Positions 44,501 through 58,057 of a DNA stretch of 64,000 nucleotides are shown in pieces. The stretch's first letter is position 1; every line of letters starts with the position of its first letter. The translations under genes and the position numbers were made by a program. The stretch lies in assembly GCA_037043235.1 (NCBI GenBank), contig JAWRVZ010000025.1:1329501-1393500 (forward strand), read 5' to 3'. The notes beneath the pieces are model-generated. The model had not been told where the DNA came from and made no database searches. It worked only from the letters and a program-made list of their open reading frames with translations. Source of the DNA: Rhodeus uyekii. Taxonomy: Eukaryota; Chordata; Actinopteri; Cypriniformes; Acheilognathidae.

Positions 44501-47500
44501 TATTTAATTCATATGTTCAGGCTGTCAGTGAATCTCTGTCTTTTAAAAATAAATGGCAGGTCAAATTGTGTGACTGTTCCCATGGCTCAAGAATCTGCAG
44601 GAAGAATGTTTCATGCGGTGATTGTCTTTTGTAAAATTAGCAGTTCTGTTCATAACTCGGCAGTTCCTAACACAACCTCAGAAAATAGTACTGTACTTTA
44701 ACTTTTTTTGGAACCCAAAAATTGTCCTGCACCACATGCAAAATCCAATAGGTGGCAGTATAAGCACTCTGATTGAATCAGCAGCATTTCACAGTAAAGG
44801 GTCAATGTTTTATTATACAAGTTTACTAAGTCAAGCATTAAGAAGACAAATTGCATAACCGCCCTGTTGGCACGTTGTTGAACTTTCAAACATTGATCGT
44901 CTCCAAAAAAGCTTCAAGGATATTATCAAACTGTGACGCCAAACTTCAATGCTGGGTGTCAATGAGGCATAAAAAGGATGCCTTGTTATCACAAGCATTC
45001 CGTTTGTCCATTAAAAGCTGAAAAATGTTCCCACACAGGCACTTAACTGAGTAAATCATTGACACACAATCCTCATTCCTCGGCTGCCAGCAGGAAGCGC
45101 TCTCCTCTGCTTTGGCCCTGGCTTCTGAGAAGCAGGTGATGGTGCTAGTGATGAGAGCGCAGGGACTAGCATGGGGTTTGGTTTACCACAACTATTCAGC
45201 CAACATTGCTGCAGCTCGTATAACAGGGTGAAGGTCATGGAATCCATGCGGCTCTACGGCGAGGACCAGATGCTCTTTTGCTTCAGAGTAGAGGACAGAT
45301 TTTCTCTCCCTCCCCCCCCAAGAATGTCATGAAAACAGACGGGGATTCCCCTCATTGTCCAGTAAAATGCAGATGGAATGCGTTTGATCGTGGACGCTAC
45401 TGTTTACCGGATGAGCCAATGGTGGTGTCTGTTACCCTCTCACTCTCCCTCAATTTATCAAATTATTTTCCACTAAAAGTTTCAAATTATGCCCACAACA
45501 GAATAGAGAACAAGCGCCACTAGATGGCAGTAGCACTTCACTACATTGTAGGGTTTCTGTGCTACATTTAACAGCCACAGCTTTGATATTAGAATCAATC
45601 TATCCCCACTTTTACAGACAAGGCTTAATCCTAGTCCCAGACTAAAATGCATGTTTTAACTGAAAACAACTTGTACTGACATATCTTAAAATATGTAATT
45701 TCCATTGTTTTGTCTCAAGCTGCAGGCAGTAATTTGTTTTTGTAAGGAACACTTATAAAAGCTACTTAAATGTCCTAATTGAACTAAGTCCTAATCCTGT
45801 TTTCTATAAATCAGATCAGGACCATCAAGGATGGATTAAACGGTCTCACAGTGTCAAGGGCTTCAAACAAAGGGGCCTGAAACCTTTAAATAAAATACTG
45901 CAGATGTACAATTGATGTAGATATATGAAAAGTGACAATTGCTATAATGTGAAATAAAAAAATGACAAATGTTATCTGTTCCTTTGACCTTCCACGGCAC
46001 TATTAATGCCTTCTGGACGTCTTATTTTCCTGTGAATTATTTGTCCATTATGTAAAGAATCATGGAGGTATTTGTTTTAAGGATCGCCAGTTGGTTGCGA
46101 TTAAGAGTGTTCTTAACTGAATGGGTATGTTGCAACTAGGCAAGTAAGTCAAATATTAATCTGTATCGCACAATGGGTGGTTCTTTGTGATATTGAGCAG
46201 AACATTTAGTACCAGGTTAGTCCAACGGCTAAGAGTTTAGTAAATCACTTTGGATAAGTGATGATCTTCCTGTATAAGCTATGATTGAAGGACAGAGTGA
46301 TCCATCTATGTAAGTTTAGGAGAGCCATTAAGCTGCTCAGTTGTCGACGTCAAGTTCTATTCACTTCTATTCATACGCAGGTAAATGTGGGAGGCCAGAA
46401 ATACTTACGCAAAGAGGTTTTATCTTCTGTTGCATGTGACCTGTGAATTTGCATAAAGAAAAGGCATTTGACCAATAGATCATCTAAATTTCTATGGGGT
46501 TTGCAATTAATATCAGATGCTTAAAGCCTAATGTGTCTGCAAACATTAGGGTTGCTTATGAATATGGATGTTTAAACTTTGTTAATAATATTGTAATGTT
46601 AACTGTAAAAATAATTTAATGGTGTGTGACCAAATTTTCAATTGTCAGCATTTGTGGTATAATGTTGTAAATAGTTTTGAGTAATTTTAAGTAAATAAAT
46701 AGAAATGGATAAGGGGAGGTAAATGGGGACAAACTCTTTACAAAAAAAATGTATAATACTGTTTATGTTTATTTGAAAAATCACCTAAAAAAGTTGAAAA
46801 ATCATTGTACTATTTTTTAGGGGTTATAACTTTACGTATAAAAGAATATAAGTGATTTCTTTTCCCCATACAAACAAAAAACATGTTAACATGCATATTG
46901 TGGCTGTTTTTTTTTTTGTTTGTTTTGTTTTAAATGTTTTTTTTTAATTAATAAATACAATAATATTCAAGCATGAAAACCTATTAGTAGACCCCAAAAA
47001 TAAAAACACTTGAAAAAATTAGATAAGTCCTCTCTACAGTAAAAATTACTTTTCTTACTGCTGATTTTAATTAAGTTTTGAACCTGTAATATTCCTTTAA
47101 ATAGCATTTAGTATGTGTTCATGTGATACCGAAACATGCCATTTTATGTTTGATTTGTGAAATAGGAGACCTTGGACAATAAGCAGCCCCAACATTAAAG
47201 TGACACATGAGAAATCGAGGCTGTGTGGGGTTAAAGAGGGCTTTCTCAAAGTCACATACTCCACATGTTCATATCACACACGAAGAAGAGTTACTTATAT
47301 GGATCAAACTCAATGGCAAGTGTCAGAATATTGCAAGTGACAGACGTTACCTCTTCCCCGTCACTGAAATCCACTCTCAAACACACACACACTCAGAAGT
47401 GTGTCAGACTGACCGTCTCCATAGTGTAACTCCTAAGGGGGCACTACACTCTCCACTCTCCCAGAATAACCACTGTCTAGCCAGTAATGTGTGAGGGACG

Positions 47501-47815
47501 AGGGCTCTGTGTGTGTGTGTAGACTGGGCCTGGTGGGACCTGTACTTATGAGAGAGCATCCAGTGGTGAGTTGCGAGTTGTAACGCTCTTAAAGTGTGTA
47601 TGTGTTTCAGTGCTGTGGGGACGCCAAACTGACAGGGTGCCAGATGTCAGCTGGTATCACATATCAGTCAACAACAGAGAGCCTGCTCCCTAAAGACCTC
47701 TCTACGTTTCCCACCTATTGTTTATCTGCCCGGAGTTGACGAACAAAGAACAGGGAAGCAGGATTTGATTATAAGTTGGAAAGATTTTTTTTTCTCTTAT
47801 GCTTATCAAGTCTCT
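44501..47815. other. Intergenic, no gene recognised
   Basis: This block contains a GC-balanced stretch at 45060-45340 that I cannot assign, a repeat-like TTTGGATAAGTGATGATC fragment near 46250, several T-runs and a (GT)n near 47505. No frame resembles a known protein. Confidence 0.45.
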
Positions 47816-47828
47816 TTTGCTCACCAAG

Positions 47829-48358
47829 GCAGCTTTTATTTGATCAAAAATATATGGAAATCAGTAACGTTGTGAAATATTATTACAATTTATACAACTG
47901 TTTTATAATTTAATGTATTTTACCATGTAATTTACTCATGTAAAGGTAAGGAATGAACTTTAAGCATCATTACCCCAGTCTTCGGTGTCACATGATCCTT
48001 CAGAAATCATTCTTTCATGCTTATTTGCTGCCCATGAAACGTTTCTTATTGTCAAGGTTGAAAAATATTTTTGTGAAAACTGTGAAACCATTCAAAAGTT
48101 TGGGTTATGTAATTTCATTCAGCAAGGACGCATTGTTTTTCTTATTAATAATTGAGTGTCAGTAATAACAGATATTTATTAGAACGATTTCTGAGAGGTC
48201 ATGTGACACTGAAGACTGGAGTAACGATGTTGAAAATGTATTCCTGACCATCACAGGAGTAAATTACATGGTAAAATATATTAAAGTAAACAGTTCTTCA
48301 AAATCTAATAATAATATTGCTGATTTTACTTTACTTTTGATCAAATAAATGCAGCAGA
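47829..48358. mobile_element. Foldback element with ~175-bp inverted arms
   Basis: The left arm, 47829-48010, contains TTTATTTGATCAAAA, TTTTACCATGTAATTTACTC, CCAGTCTTCGGTGTCACATGA and CAGAAATC. The right arm, 48184-48358, contains their complements in mirror order (TCATGTGACACTGAAGACTGG, GAGTAAATTACATGGTAAAA, TTTTGATCAAATAAA). About 170 bp separate the arms. I recall this as one of the commonest cyprinid repeats. Confidence 0.75.
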
Positions 48359-48474
48359 CTTTTAAAATATATTTAAAAAAAAACGTATGACCGTTAATTA
48401 ATTTTTTTTATTTTTTTAGATATGATTTTGGCATGATATAGGAAGGACTCCTGATGACTGTATGTCTGGGTCAA

Positions 48475-49345
48475 TAAGTCAAGTCAAGTCAAGTCAAGTC
48501 ACCTTTATTTATATAGCGCTTTTTACAATGTAGATTGTTTCAAAGCAGCTTTACAGGAAAACAATATAAACAAAGTTTGTTTGGCTGAACAGAAGCCCCA
48601 AAAGAGCAGGCGAATCAATACAATTGATGAATTTTAAGTGTTAAGTTTCCCCAACTGAGCAAGCCATAGGCGACAGCGGCAAGGAACCAAAACTCCGGCA
48701 GGTGACGTAACGAATGAAGAATAGAATGGAGAAAAAACCTTGGGAGAAACCAGGCTCAGTTGGGGGACCAGTTCTCCTCTGGCCAACAGCCAAACCGTGC
48801 ATGATTATTATACAACAATTCAAGTCAAATATGAAGTCCAATTTGGTCCGGTTAGAGATGGGTTCATGATCGTCACAGGGGAGGGTCCAGTAGAGTCACG
48901 GTCTCCGCAGACACTTCAGGGCAGTGCTGTGCTCGTGTCCAGGTGCTTCATCTGATCTGGATATGGCCCGGATCCAGCTGCCCACGGTAACCTCGGAATA
49001 AACAGAGACCAATATCAGCGTAGATGCCATTCTTCTTCTGATGTATCGAGTACATCAGGTGTTATGGGAATGTTCCCGGTTCCGGCTTATCTAAATTATG
49101 CAGCCTAACAATCATTTTACATGATTTGGATTAAAAATGTATGTATAATGTGTTATGTGTATGCCAGGTTGAAAAGATGTGTTTTTAGTCTACATTTAAA
49201 CTGACAGAGTGTGTCTGCTTCCCGAACTGTAATAGGAAGACTGTTCCAGAGTTTAGGAGCTAAATAGGAAAAGGATCGCCCGCCAGCAGTTGACTTTGAT
49301 ATTCTAGGTATTATAAGCTGGTCAGTATTTTGGGATCGCAATAGA
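48475..49345 (-). mobile_element. L2-type LINE, 5'-truncated 3' end
   Basis: On the minus strand the end of the reverse transcriptase frame is visible (FSYLAPKLWNSLPITVREAD, then FKCRLKTHLF; 49341-49153). A 3' UTR follows, ending GTAAAGCTGCTTTGAAACAA, AAAAAGCGCTATATAAATAAAGG and a (TGACT)n tail at 48500-48475. It is a classical 3' end of a fish L2 LINE, and 62090-62705 is a second copy in the same orientation. Confidence 0.8.
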
Positions 49346-52300
49346 CGTGAAGGACTAATAAGGACTAATTAGGACTAATAAGTCCTCTTTATGACCTTTT
49401 TATGACAAGGCAAGGATAGTTAATGTTGTAAAATGTCTCTAAAATAACTCAAAAAACAAAACCTCCTGATTTGACAAAAAACAAGAACAAAACCCCCTGA
49501 ACATTTGTACCTATTTAACTACCATGTACTAACCTTTAAATGAAGAATTTGATACAATGCACTTATCGGGTACATTCATGTTATCTGTATTTAATTACAG
49601 CTGTAATTACTTTCTATAATTATGTCTAGAGCATAATTACACTGTTGACACTTCCCTTAACCTTTAACCCACCAAACCTGTCCCTAACCTTAACTGTATC
49701 CCTCCTCAATAGCAGCAAAAGTGTTTTCCAATACAGCATGATCACAAGAAGTACGTTCTACTTTTTCATGTAAGTACATAGTAGGACATCTAAATATAAA
49801 GTGTGAGATAATCTGCCCATTTATTTATTATTTTTTATTCTTGAAAAAACAGTGATTAAGATGTGTACACGCACATATTCAAGGTGTAAGAAAAATGCAT
49901 TCATTTTTACTTTGGTTACACCACAGGACATTTTTTTAGAGTTATCAAACTCTAAAAATTGCACATTCTTTTTACTTCATATTTTACAAGCTATAGACTT
50001 TTAAAAGTTGTGTTACTTTTTCGGTCATGGACCATTATTATAAGGCCGTTATTCACTTATTTTAGAGGTTTAAAGTAAAAGTACACTTGTCATTAATATT
50101 ACACAATTTTACAGAGAAATATCTCTTGTAAGAAAAATGACAAAAGTCCACAGTAGAATTACTAAAACTTAAAAGCGAAATATCAATAAATACTCCAATA
50201 GTATATTCAAAATATTTAAATAACACTGCTTCTGATGTGTAAACTATATTTTGGTGGAGATAAAATCTTCACGTTCAGAAAGATCAGAGGAGAAGAAACA
50301 CGAGTGCTTGCACGGTTAGGAGGCAGTCACTTTAGCAGAGCATTGTATGTCTTTGATTTGATTCGCTCACGTCAAACAGTGAGGGTCAGATATCGTTCTT
50401 GAAATTTAAAACATGCATTAAGTTGCACTTCCTAATAGCACTACCAGCCAAATGGACTGTAATTTATACCACAAAAGTTGCTTTTAACCAGTAATCACAA
50501 TTGAGGAAAATGATGGATCAAGCACTCGAAAAGGTGATTGTCGATTAGTGCACAGTCCACAGAAAAACAAAATTACTCTCATCATCATGCCAATGTTAAC
50601 ACATAGCATAAAGGGCAGATTCAGTAGAGTGAGATACTAGCCATAGCTACATTAATAGCAATATTAATAATTAAAGAATGTATTTGTCATATTCATATAC
50701 TTAAACAATGCTAAAATAACTTTGGCCCCATTCGGGGTGCATTGGCCCCTCTGGGACCTCCGAAACTCCATCCATGACCTCGTCAAGAAATCAAGTTTGG
50801 TAGTTTCCTTATCCGTCCAGTGAAAAAGTCCTCAGGATGTCATCTTTGTGCTAATGTGTGTATGTTTTGTAGCCTTGATAATTTTCTTTCCCTCCTATCT
50901 GGCAAATCGCTTGCAGCTCTTATGAGTTTGACCTGGGTATAAATAACCAGCCATGACTTGGGTTTGGAGAATTACTTGGACAGAGTGGCTGTTATTTGGG
51001 TAAATTATGATGCTCGTTTGTGACATATATGCAGGTTCGTTCCCGTATGTCACATGTCCTCATGCTTATGAATTTCAATACCATCAAAATGACTACAAAT
51101 CACTCCATCTGCTTGTCAAGAGGAATTTCTTTACATTAGCCATATGGTTTCTTCATCCAGCTTTTGTTGTTTTTATAGCCTTTTCTTTTAGGAGAAGCTC
51201 TAGTTGCTCCATGAGAGAGAGGTTTATGGGGGTTTCTGTCGTTTATAGCTCTATACTGTACTAAAGTCTGCAGTTGAGCTCTGTCCTACAGTAATGCAGG
51301 TAATGGTCCATGCTGAGAGGTTTGCAAATGCAGTAAAATCAGGTTTTTGATGGTTCAGCATTTCAGATGAGTGTCATGGAACAAAAACAAGAGAGGACCC
51401 TGAGAATGTCCTCTTTATGGGCATTTGTAACCTCATTTGTTGACTAATTTGATATAAAAAAACAGCTAAATGCAAAAATGAAAAACTACTGTCATGTGGT
51501 CATTTTCTTCAGTAGATCCTATAAGGAGAAATTTTGAAGATTGTTCTTACTGTTCTTTCCCAGTAGCTTTGAAACTACAAAAAGAGCACAAAAGCTCCAT
51601 ATAAGTCAGTTTGAGTCGTGCATATGGAAGAAAGAAAATGATACCGAAACAAAATGTTGGTGAGTTAAAATCGGCATGAAATAAAAACTGACACTATTTA
51701 CTTTGTTGTTGCACATTACTAGTATTGTGAACAATTCATCCATGCAAGTTAATCCACAACTGACGTCAGTTTGACGGCTTGGTTTGAACATCTGCTGTAA
51801 CTGTCTTTTTTTCAGGATTCTTAAATGGCTGCAGAAAAATTCAGTTTTGCCATCATAAATTCCATTTTAAAGATATATAATTCCGCTTAATCTGTGCACT
51901 TGTAGATTAATTATAATAAATGAATTTGAGTTTGACTCCTTTGCCAGGTGTCTCCAGTTCTTCAAAACAAAGAGCTCATTACAACAGGCTCTCAATCCCC
52001 CTCCTCTTCTTCCATTACACTCTCTCTACCTTTACAACTTCTCACACGTCTCATTACTCTTCCTCTCATGCTATTTCACTCTTTCTATGTGACCTTTTGG
52101 ATACATGCACACACGCCCTATCTGGACTGTTATCCGTCACATTTTACTCATCCTCATATCATTTTGTAGCTTTTTGGCTTGGATTCCCATTACGTAACGC
52201 ATTATATGGAACAAGTAGCCAGCATTCTTCAATATTTCTGATTTTGTTTTCCACAGAAGAAAGTTATTATTATAGATTTGGGACGTGTGTGAGTAAATGA

Positions 52301-52533
52301 TCATAGAATTGTCATTTTTGGCTGAGCTGTCCCTAAGACTAGAGTTTCGCCCATAATTGAAGTGTTCTGGAAAATCTACACAAAGTTCCATGCAAAAACA
52401 TGAAAATGATCAGACCTACAGTGAGAGAGATTGATCATTTGAGATGTTTTACTTTTCCAGGTACAGTAGAGAGCTGTAGAGAAACCATTAATCATGATAG
52501 TTTTTTGTGTGAAACTGTGTGGCTGTGCTGACA

Positions 52534-52567
<34 letters not shown>

Positions 52568-53560
52568 TCTAAAGCTCTTTGGCTGTTACTGTCTCAAGTT
52601 TATTACTTTTCCAAAATAAATCAGCCACCCATTGCATATAATCTGTGTAATGAAAGTAGTCATGACAAATTAAAAAATCGTTCTTACCCAGACCGCACAC
52701 ACACATATATATGTCACACACCACAGCCCATTTCTCAGGCTGAACACAAATGGCACACATCTATAATCATGACAAAGAGACCCGTGCCATTAAATACAGA
52801 CTTCAAACGGGAACATTAGAGCGGAGAAAGACATCCTGCTCCAGAGAGAGATGAGAGTTCTTGGAAATTATCTTCATTATGCATCCCTTCGTTATATATC
52901 ATGGCTTTATTTTCTGAACAGAGAAAATCAGCCAGATATTTAATGAAAAACACCACTGGTTCTGCACAAAGAGGGATTGGAGGCACTTTAGGGCTGATTC
53001 AATACAATAAGTGAAATGAATTAATAAGCTGGCAAGCGCAGCACTATATAATCTGATATAAAAAGTCAAATATATAAATTACAGACAATACTACTACACC
53101 ACATTTTAAATGTGGAATGTTTTAGGCCTAAAAAATTAACAACATTAACAAAAAGTTTGGATATTTTTCTACAGTGCTATAATTTCAAGAGAACGTTAGT
53201 TAGTTAGTTAAACTGTCTACATGTTAATAACTAGCTAACTTTTGCATTATTTATATGCTATTATAGTATTTATTAATATTAGTATTTTGAATTTAAATTA
53301 TATCTAAATGTGTCATTTTCATGTCAATTTATGTTTTAGTGCATTTGTAATGTGCTTTTAATGTATATTTAAAAATATTACTATTTACTTTATTTAATTT
53401 GCTTTATTTATTTTATTAACTTTAACTGATTTCCTATCCAAAAAGTAATTTTAATATAAAATCTTCATCTTCATTGTTCAGCTTTATTTCAATTAGCTTC
53501 ATTGTATTAGTTTTTCAATGAGCTGTATTTTTAGTTTCAGTTAATGATCACAACACTGAG
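49346..53560. other. Intergenic, no gene recognised
   Basis: About 4 kb of AT-rich DNA with a (CA)n tract at 52538-52565. Short open frames are not supported by any family resemblance. The GCCCCATTCGGGGTGC inverted motif near 50727 is isolated. Confidence 0.45.
52538..52565. repeat. (CA)n microsatellite
   Basis: Pure CA dinucleotide tract. Confidence 0.95.
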
Positions 53561-53567
53561 TATTGGT

Positions 53568-53840
53568 GGGTGTCGGAAATCCCATAATGTCTGATCTGTA
53601 CTACATTTGAATTTGAACTTACTCCGTGACTGTTGAACAAGTATCTTCTATATAGTATGAATATGAATAGTATAAATGTATATCATGTTGTCGTTATCAT
53701 GTGACCTAGCAGCGTCAGTTGCGTTGCTGCATTTTCATTCATAAATCATTCATAAATGCACATAGGACTTTTCACCCACTGTTTTCCTAATACTATGTAT
53801 TCAGACATATTACTCTTTAGGCTTACCGAATTCGCTTAAC
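53568..53840. mobile_element. Possible diverged TIR element related to 15738-16092
   Basis: It opens GTGTCGGAAATCCCATAATG and contains ATAGTATGAATATGAATAGT and TTTTCACCCACTG-like blocks resembling the interior of the element at 15738. The right end is eroded, so the assignment is tentative. Confidence 0.35.
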
Positions 53841-56800
53841 AAAATTCTCCAACTTTCTACTTGCAAAAACCACTGGTTAAAGGCTGGATAAGCATGGATG
53901 GACTGATTCAGTAAGAAGCATCATGATGTTGTCTTGAATATTTTTAAGCAGATGTGGCTGAGTTCAGAGTTTGAGTCTGAAACACTTGCATTAGACCATT
54001 CATAGCAACACAATCACTGAACTCTAGTAATAAGGAATAAATCATGTATTTCCAAAGTCAGGCTCCAATCAGTGCGATTGGTTTTTCATATGAAAATTCA
54101 GTCAGTTTGTGTGATCTGTACTCAAGCCCCCAAAAACCAGTTCGTCATTGTGGCCGTTTGCCCGATAATACGTTTTTAAGGTCAGAGAAAATATATGAAG
54201 TAACTTCAACGAGTGAGTCCTTGTGCTGTGTAGTGTGTGTGTGTACAGGGGGCATGCAAAAAGAATTCCCACAAAAATGGGTTGCTATGGTTTCTGTTTG
54301 GGGCTTGGATCAGGTTCCTGACCACAGCAGAGCGCTTTGGGCAATAAAACACACAGGGTACTAATGAAAACAGCATGGTCCTCCTGGCACTGTGTATGTA
54401 TGTGTGAGCGCTTAAGAAAGAGAGATGGATGGAAAAAGCTTGAGAATGAAGAGGTTGAGACAGAACATTTGGTTCTGCTCTTGAGTACTCACAAGTGTTT
54501 TTATTTGCACACATCTGCAGTGTTTGTGTGTTGCAGGCATGCGCACGTGTGTGTGTGTGTGTTTGTGTCGTTCACTGGCCGGTGTCCATCGAGTCACATG
54601 ACATGGCAGTGTTTTGTGCGGTTTTAGCAGGAGGAGAGGCAAGCACGTGTTTTACTTTATTAGTTGTTCATGTCCTCAGAGTGATTTTGGGCAGATTCAC
54701 GGGGAGCAATCAATTATATTCAAAATCATAAAGCAAACGGTGATAAAAGGAGCTTGAAAATTTCACAAAGAGAGAGAGAATGAGAGAGGGTGTGGTGTTT
54801 CCAGTGGAGTTTTGAAAAATTCTTATGCAAGATTGTTCAGGAAAACACAAAGGAAAGTATTTAACAGCTGAACAGACCAAGCGGTGGAAACGTGATCTAG
54901 AAATTATAGTTCAGCACATTATAAATGTAATGAGGGAAAATTTATATTGGAACCAGTGTTTGTAAAGCACTTTGAAACTGTAGCTTGTTGAGCTAAAATT
55001 TCCACAATCTAAAGTAGTTAAACCATAGTTAAGCTTTTCTTGTTATCGACGCTGCAAACGAACAAAAAGTAGTTAATCGCATTAACGCTAAATATACAGT
55101 CATTTTATCAAGGCCATATTTTTCTGGCACAAATCAGTGAGGGTGACAGCATTAAAAGTGCAGTATATACAATATAAATCAGTTAAAAACTGATATTTTG
55201 GAATTACATATTTACTGTACAATATACAACAATACACTGTACAAAAAAGTTGAGTAAGTACTATCAATTTGGATGTTTGCAAATGAATTTACATTAAACT
55301 GACTTTTAAAAAGAGTTGAATCTTGTATACCGTAACTGAAAGTTGAAAATTGTTTATTTTGATGAGTTAAAGCAATGCAAAAACATGTTGTTTATCCTGT
55401 ATTTTAAATTAGCTTTTATTTTTAACATTTTTATTAATATTTCTTAAATATTTCTATTTAGCTTGAATTCAGTTTTAGTTTGTAGTCAGTTTAATATTTC
55501 AACTCAATGTCAAAAAATACTTTTTAAGTTTTAGTTTTTGTTAAAAATAAAAACACTGGTTGAAAACAATGTAAAGTAGCATTTTTCGAAATATTTGCGT
55601 TTAAGAAAAAAACATTAAATGCCATGCAGGTATTCAAATGTATGAATTGATTTGTGACGTTTCATTTCTTTTCCAATGTCAAACAATTTAACACTAAAAG
55701 ATTGAGGTACCATTTTGACACATTTAACTATGTATTAAAAATGATAAGAGTACTACACTGTTACTTGTTAGAAAAGGCTAGTGTGATTTTAGCTGTTTCC
55801 TTATTTTGAAAATAACCATTGTCGTACTACTGATAAAGCAGTTTCTCAGCAACACTAATTATAACACAAATAAAATTGATCAGTTAGCATTTTCAGATTT
55901 GTCAGCAAAAAAACATATTTTTATGACTGGGATTGTTGATTCCCTCCAGGAATCAACCTGGTTCAGCAACTTGCAAAACCAGTGTCATAAATCATTGAAT
56001 TATAGAAAAATTACTTAGCTGGGGTCACTTCACCTAGTGTGTTCAATATATACTTTAATTACTACAGATATTTATATTTGAATGAATTTAAGTGTATATT
56101 TTTATAGGAAAGTTAATGCAATTATAGCAGAGCAACCTATGATATTCGCTCTTTACCTTGAATGAGGTCCCATGGGCAAGATGTAGACCATTGACATTTA
56201 GGGAGTTAGCTATGAAACCCACTTTAGTGTTTATTTAGATTCAACTGCTTATTTGTACAACTTCTTGTCATTTTTCTTGTAAAAAAAAGAATCTTTCCCT
56301 TTTCAATTCTCTTTTCCCATTGGAAACGCACATGACTCATAATGTCTGGGGAAGGTTTTATCTGAGGAAGAATGTCTCACTCCATCACAACACACAAACC
56401 AACACATCACATTTTTCCCCAGAGCCTGTCTCACACTTAAAGTTGAAGGTCAAGGGTTCAGGTGATTTAGGGCTCACACACACATATGCGCACACACGCA
56501 CGTATACACACACACACACACACACACACGCACTCACACACACAAAAGGATAAAACAAGTAAAACTTTGGCTAAAGCTAAATGTCAATCCTGGTTGTTGG
56601 CAAATTCATATCTTTTCTGCTTCTATTTTTAAAATCTTTTTTGATTGGATGTTGTTATACAGCATGTGGAAGCCAAGAAAGAGTGTACTGGCTTGTGTTG
56701 ATCAGGATGAAATTGGATGAGTGTTATGCCAAAAACATTTCCTGCAGAGTTCCAAACAATGCCAGCATTTCAGGAGAAAGAATGAAAGAACGGAAGATGA

Positions 56801-57550
56801 AAGAGATGCAAAAAAGATGGAACCATGATGGATATATACCAAAGAATACAAAATTCTGAGACCACAGCTGAATATGCTTTTATTTAATATTTTTCTACAG
56901 TATTGTTTTCTTCTTAAAAGACTAACTATGCATGTTGTACTGCATAATTTTTTATAAATCTAATTCAATTGATTCCAAAACACATTTCTGCTCAAAAGTT
57001 TGGTGTTGGTAAAATTTTAAAAACAAAATTATTTTTATTTTTTATGAAATTAGACCTTATGAAATTAGACTTTGCTTCCAAGATTCAAAGAATTCCAGAT
57101 TGTAAATCTGGTCTTAGACTTTTGGATCCGATTGTATTTTATACAGTGAACCCCTACGATGGGCCAAAAGGGTGGAAATGTTTTGAGGAATAACACACGA
57201 GAATGCTAATTACAAACATACTGTAGGTTGAGAAAGGTACACTAAAGTACACACTAAAGCATTTCCATAAAATATAGTAGTATTTAGTGCCATTAATAAA
57301 TGGGCAGATTAGAAGATACATCTCAGTTCTCAGAATACACAATAGGTATGTGTGCAAACACATTCACACACAAACACACACACACACTTGGAAGGCAAAG
57401 CTGTATAATGACTTGTAATGCAAGGTTGTAATTACAATGATTGCTGAATAACTGATGGGGCTCATTATTAAAGCTTACAAGTCTCCACTGGGGATCTCCA
57501 CACGTGTGTATGTGTATGCGTTTATGGCATTCTGCAGCTACTGTAATAAA
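53841..57550. other. Intergenic, no gene recognised
   Basis: AT-rich DNA with (GT)n near 54550-54570 and (CA)n near 56495-56545. Open frames around 54044-54731 are partly made of microsatellite sequence. No conserved protein motif was found. Confidence 0.45.
56495..56543. repeat. (CA)n-rich microsatellite
   Basis: Interrupted CA repeats with CG and GT variants. Confidence 0.9.
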
Positions 57551-57556
57551 ACAGAT

Positions 57557-57674
57557 TTTGGAAACACTTTATTTTGATGATCCTCTTTTGACATTCTACT
57601 GACTATAAGTAACTTTACAACTCAAGTCAACTACCAATCATTAGAGTACTAGTAAACTGCCTGCTTAATATTGT
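57557..57674. mobile_element. Half of a TIR element (ACACTTTATTTTGATGGTCC family)
   Basis: The sequence AACACTTTATTTTGATGATCC, TATAAGTAACTTTACAACTC and CTGCCTGCTTAATATT matches the fragment at 16579-16688. The complementary half is absent. Confidence 0.65.
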
Positions 57675-57679
57675 TAGGT

Positions 57680-58052
57680 GTGTGGTGCTGGGGGACGAAG
57701 AAGACATGTTGAATGCAATTTAACTTTATTCAAAAAACTATAAATTTTAACTAGAAAACAAACAGTCCAACGGGATCTAAAAGTCCAATGGAATAAACAG
57801 GCAGAAGTACACTTAGCAGCACATCCAAACATTGACAGACAAAGACAGAGGAACACATGAAGGAATATATAGACATGAGAAGATGGGATACAGGTGACAA
57901 GACTAACGAGATCAGTGATTGATGTGACAGATGAGGGAAATGATAGGGAAATGATGAGGGAAATGATAAGCACACGGAAGAAATCGGTAAGAGGTTGGAG
58001 ATTGTACAGGACTGTGTAGCACGTTCCCTCGCACAAAGCATGACATCACAGA
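57680..58052 (-). mobile_element. LTR-like repeat (low confidence)
   Basis: On the minus strand it starts TGTGATGTCATGC, has a CTATATATTCC TATA-like motif and GAATAAAG near its end. TAGGT occurs on both sides (57675-57679 and 58053-58057), but the flanks do not rejoin into one sequence, so a simple insertion is not proven. Confidence 0.35.
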
Positions 58053-58057
58053 TAGGT

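Noticed and set aside
45056..45247. A 63-codon minus-strand gene
   Set aside because: No homology is recognised, there are no splice or start signals, and the length is expected by chance in GC-balanced DNA.
54044..54731. A small gene on either strand
   Set aside because: The overlapping frames on both strands are largely built on GT-repeat sequence, and no motif or exon structure is present.
57675..58057. Clean 5-bp target duplication TAGGT around an LTR
   Set aside because: The left flank belongs to a MITE fragment and the right flank to an L2 RT, so removing the block does not restore one sequence; the match may be chance.
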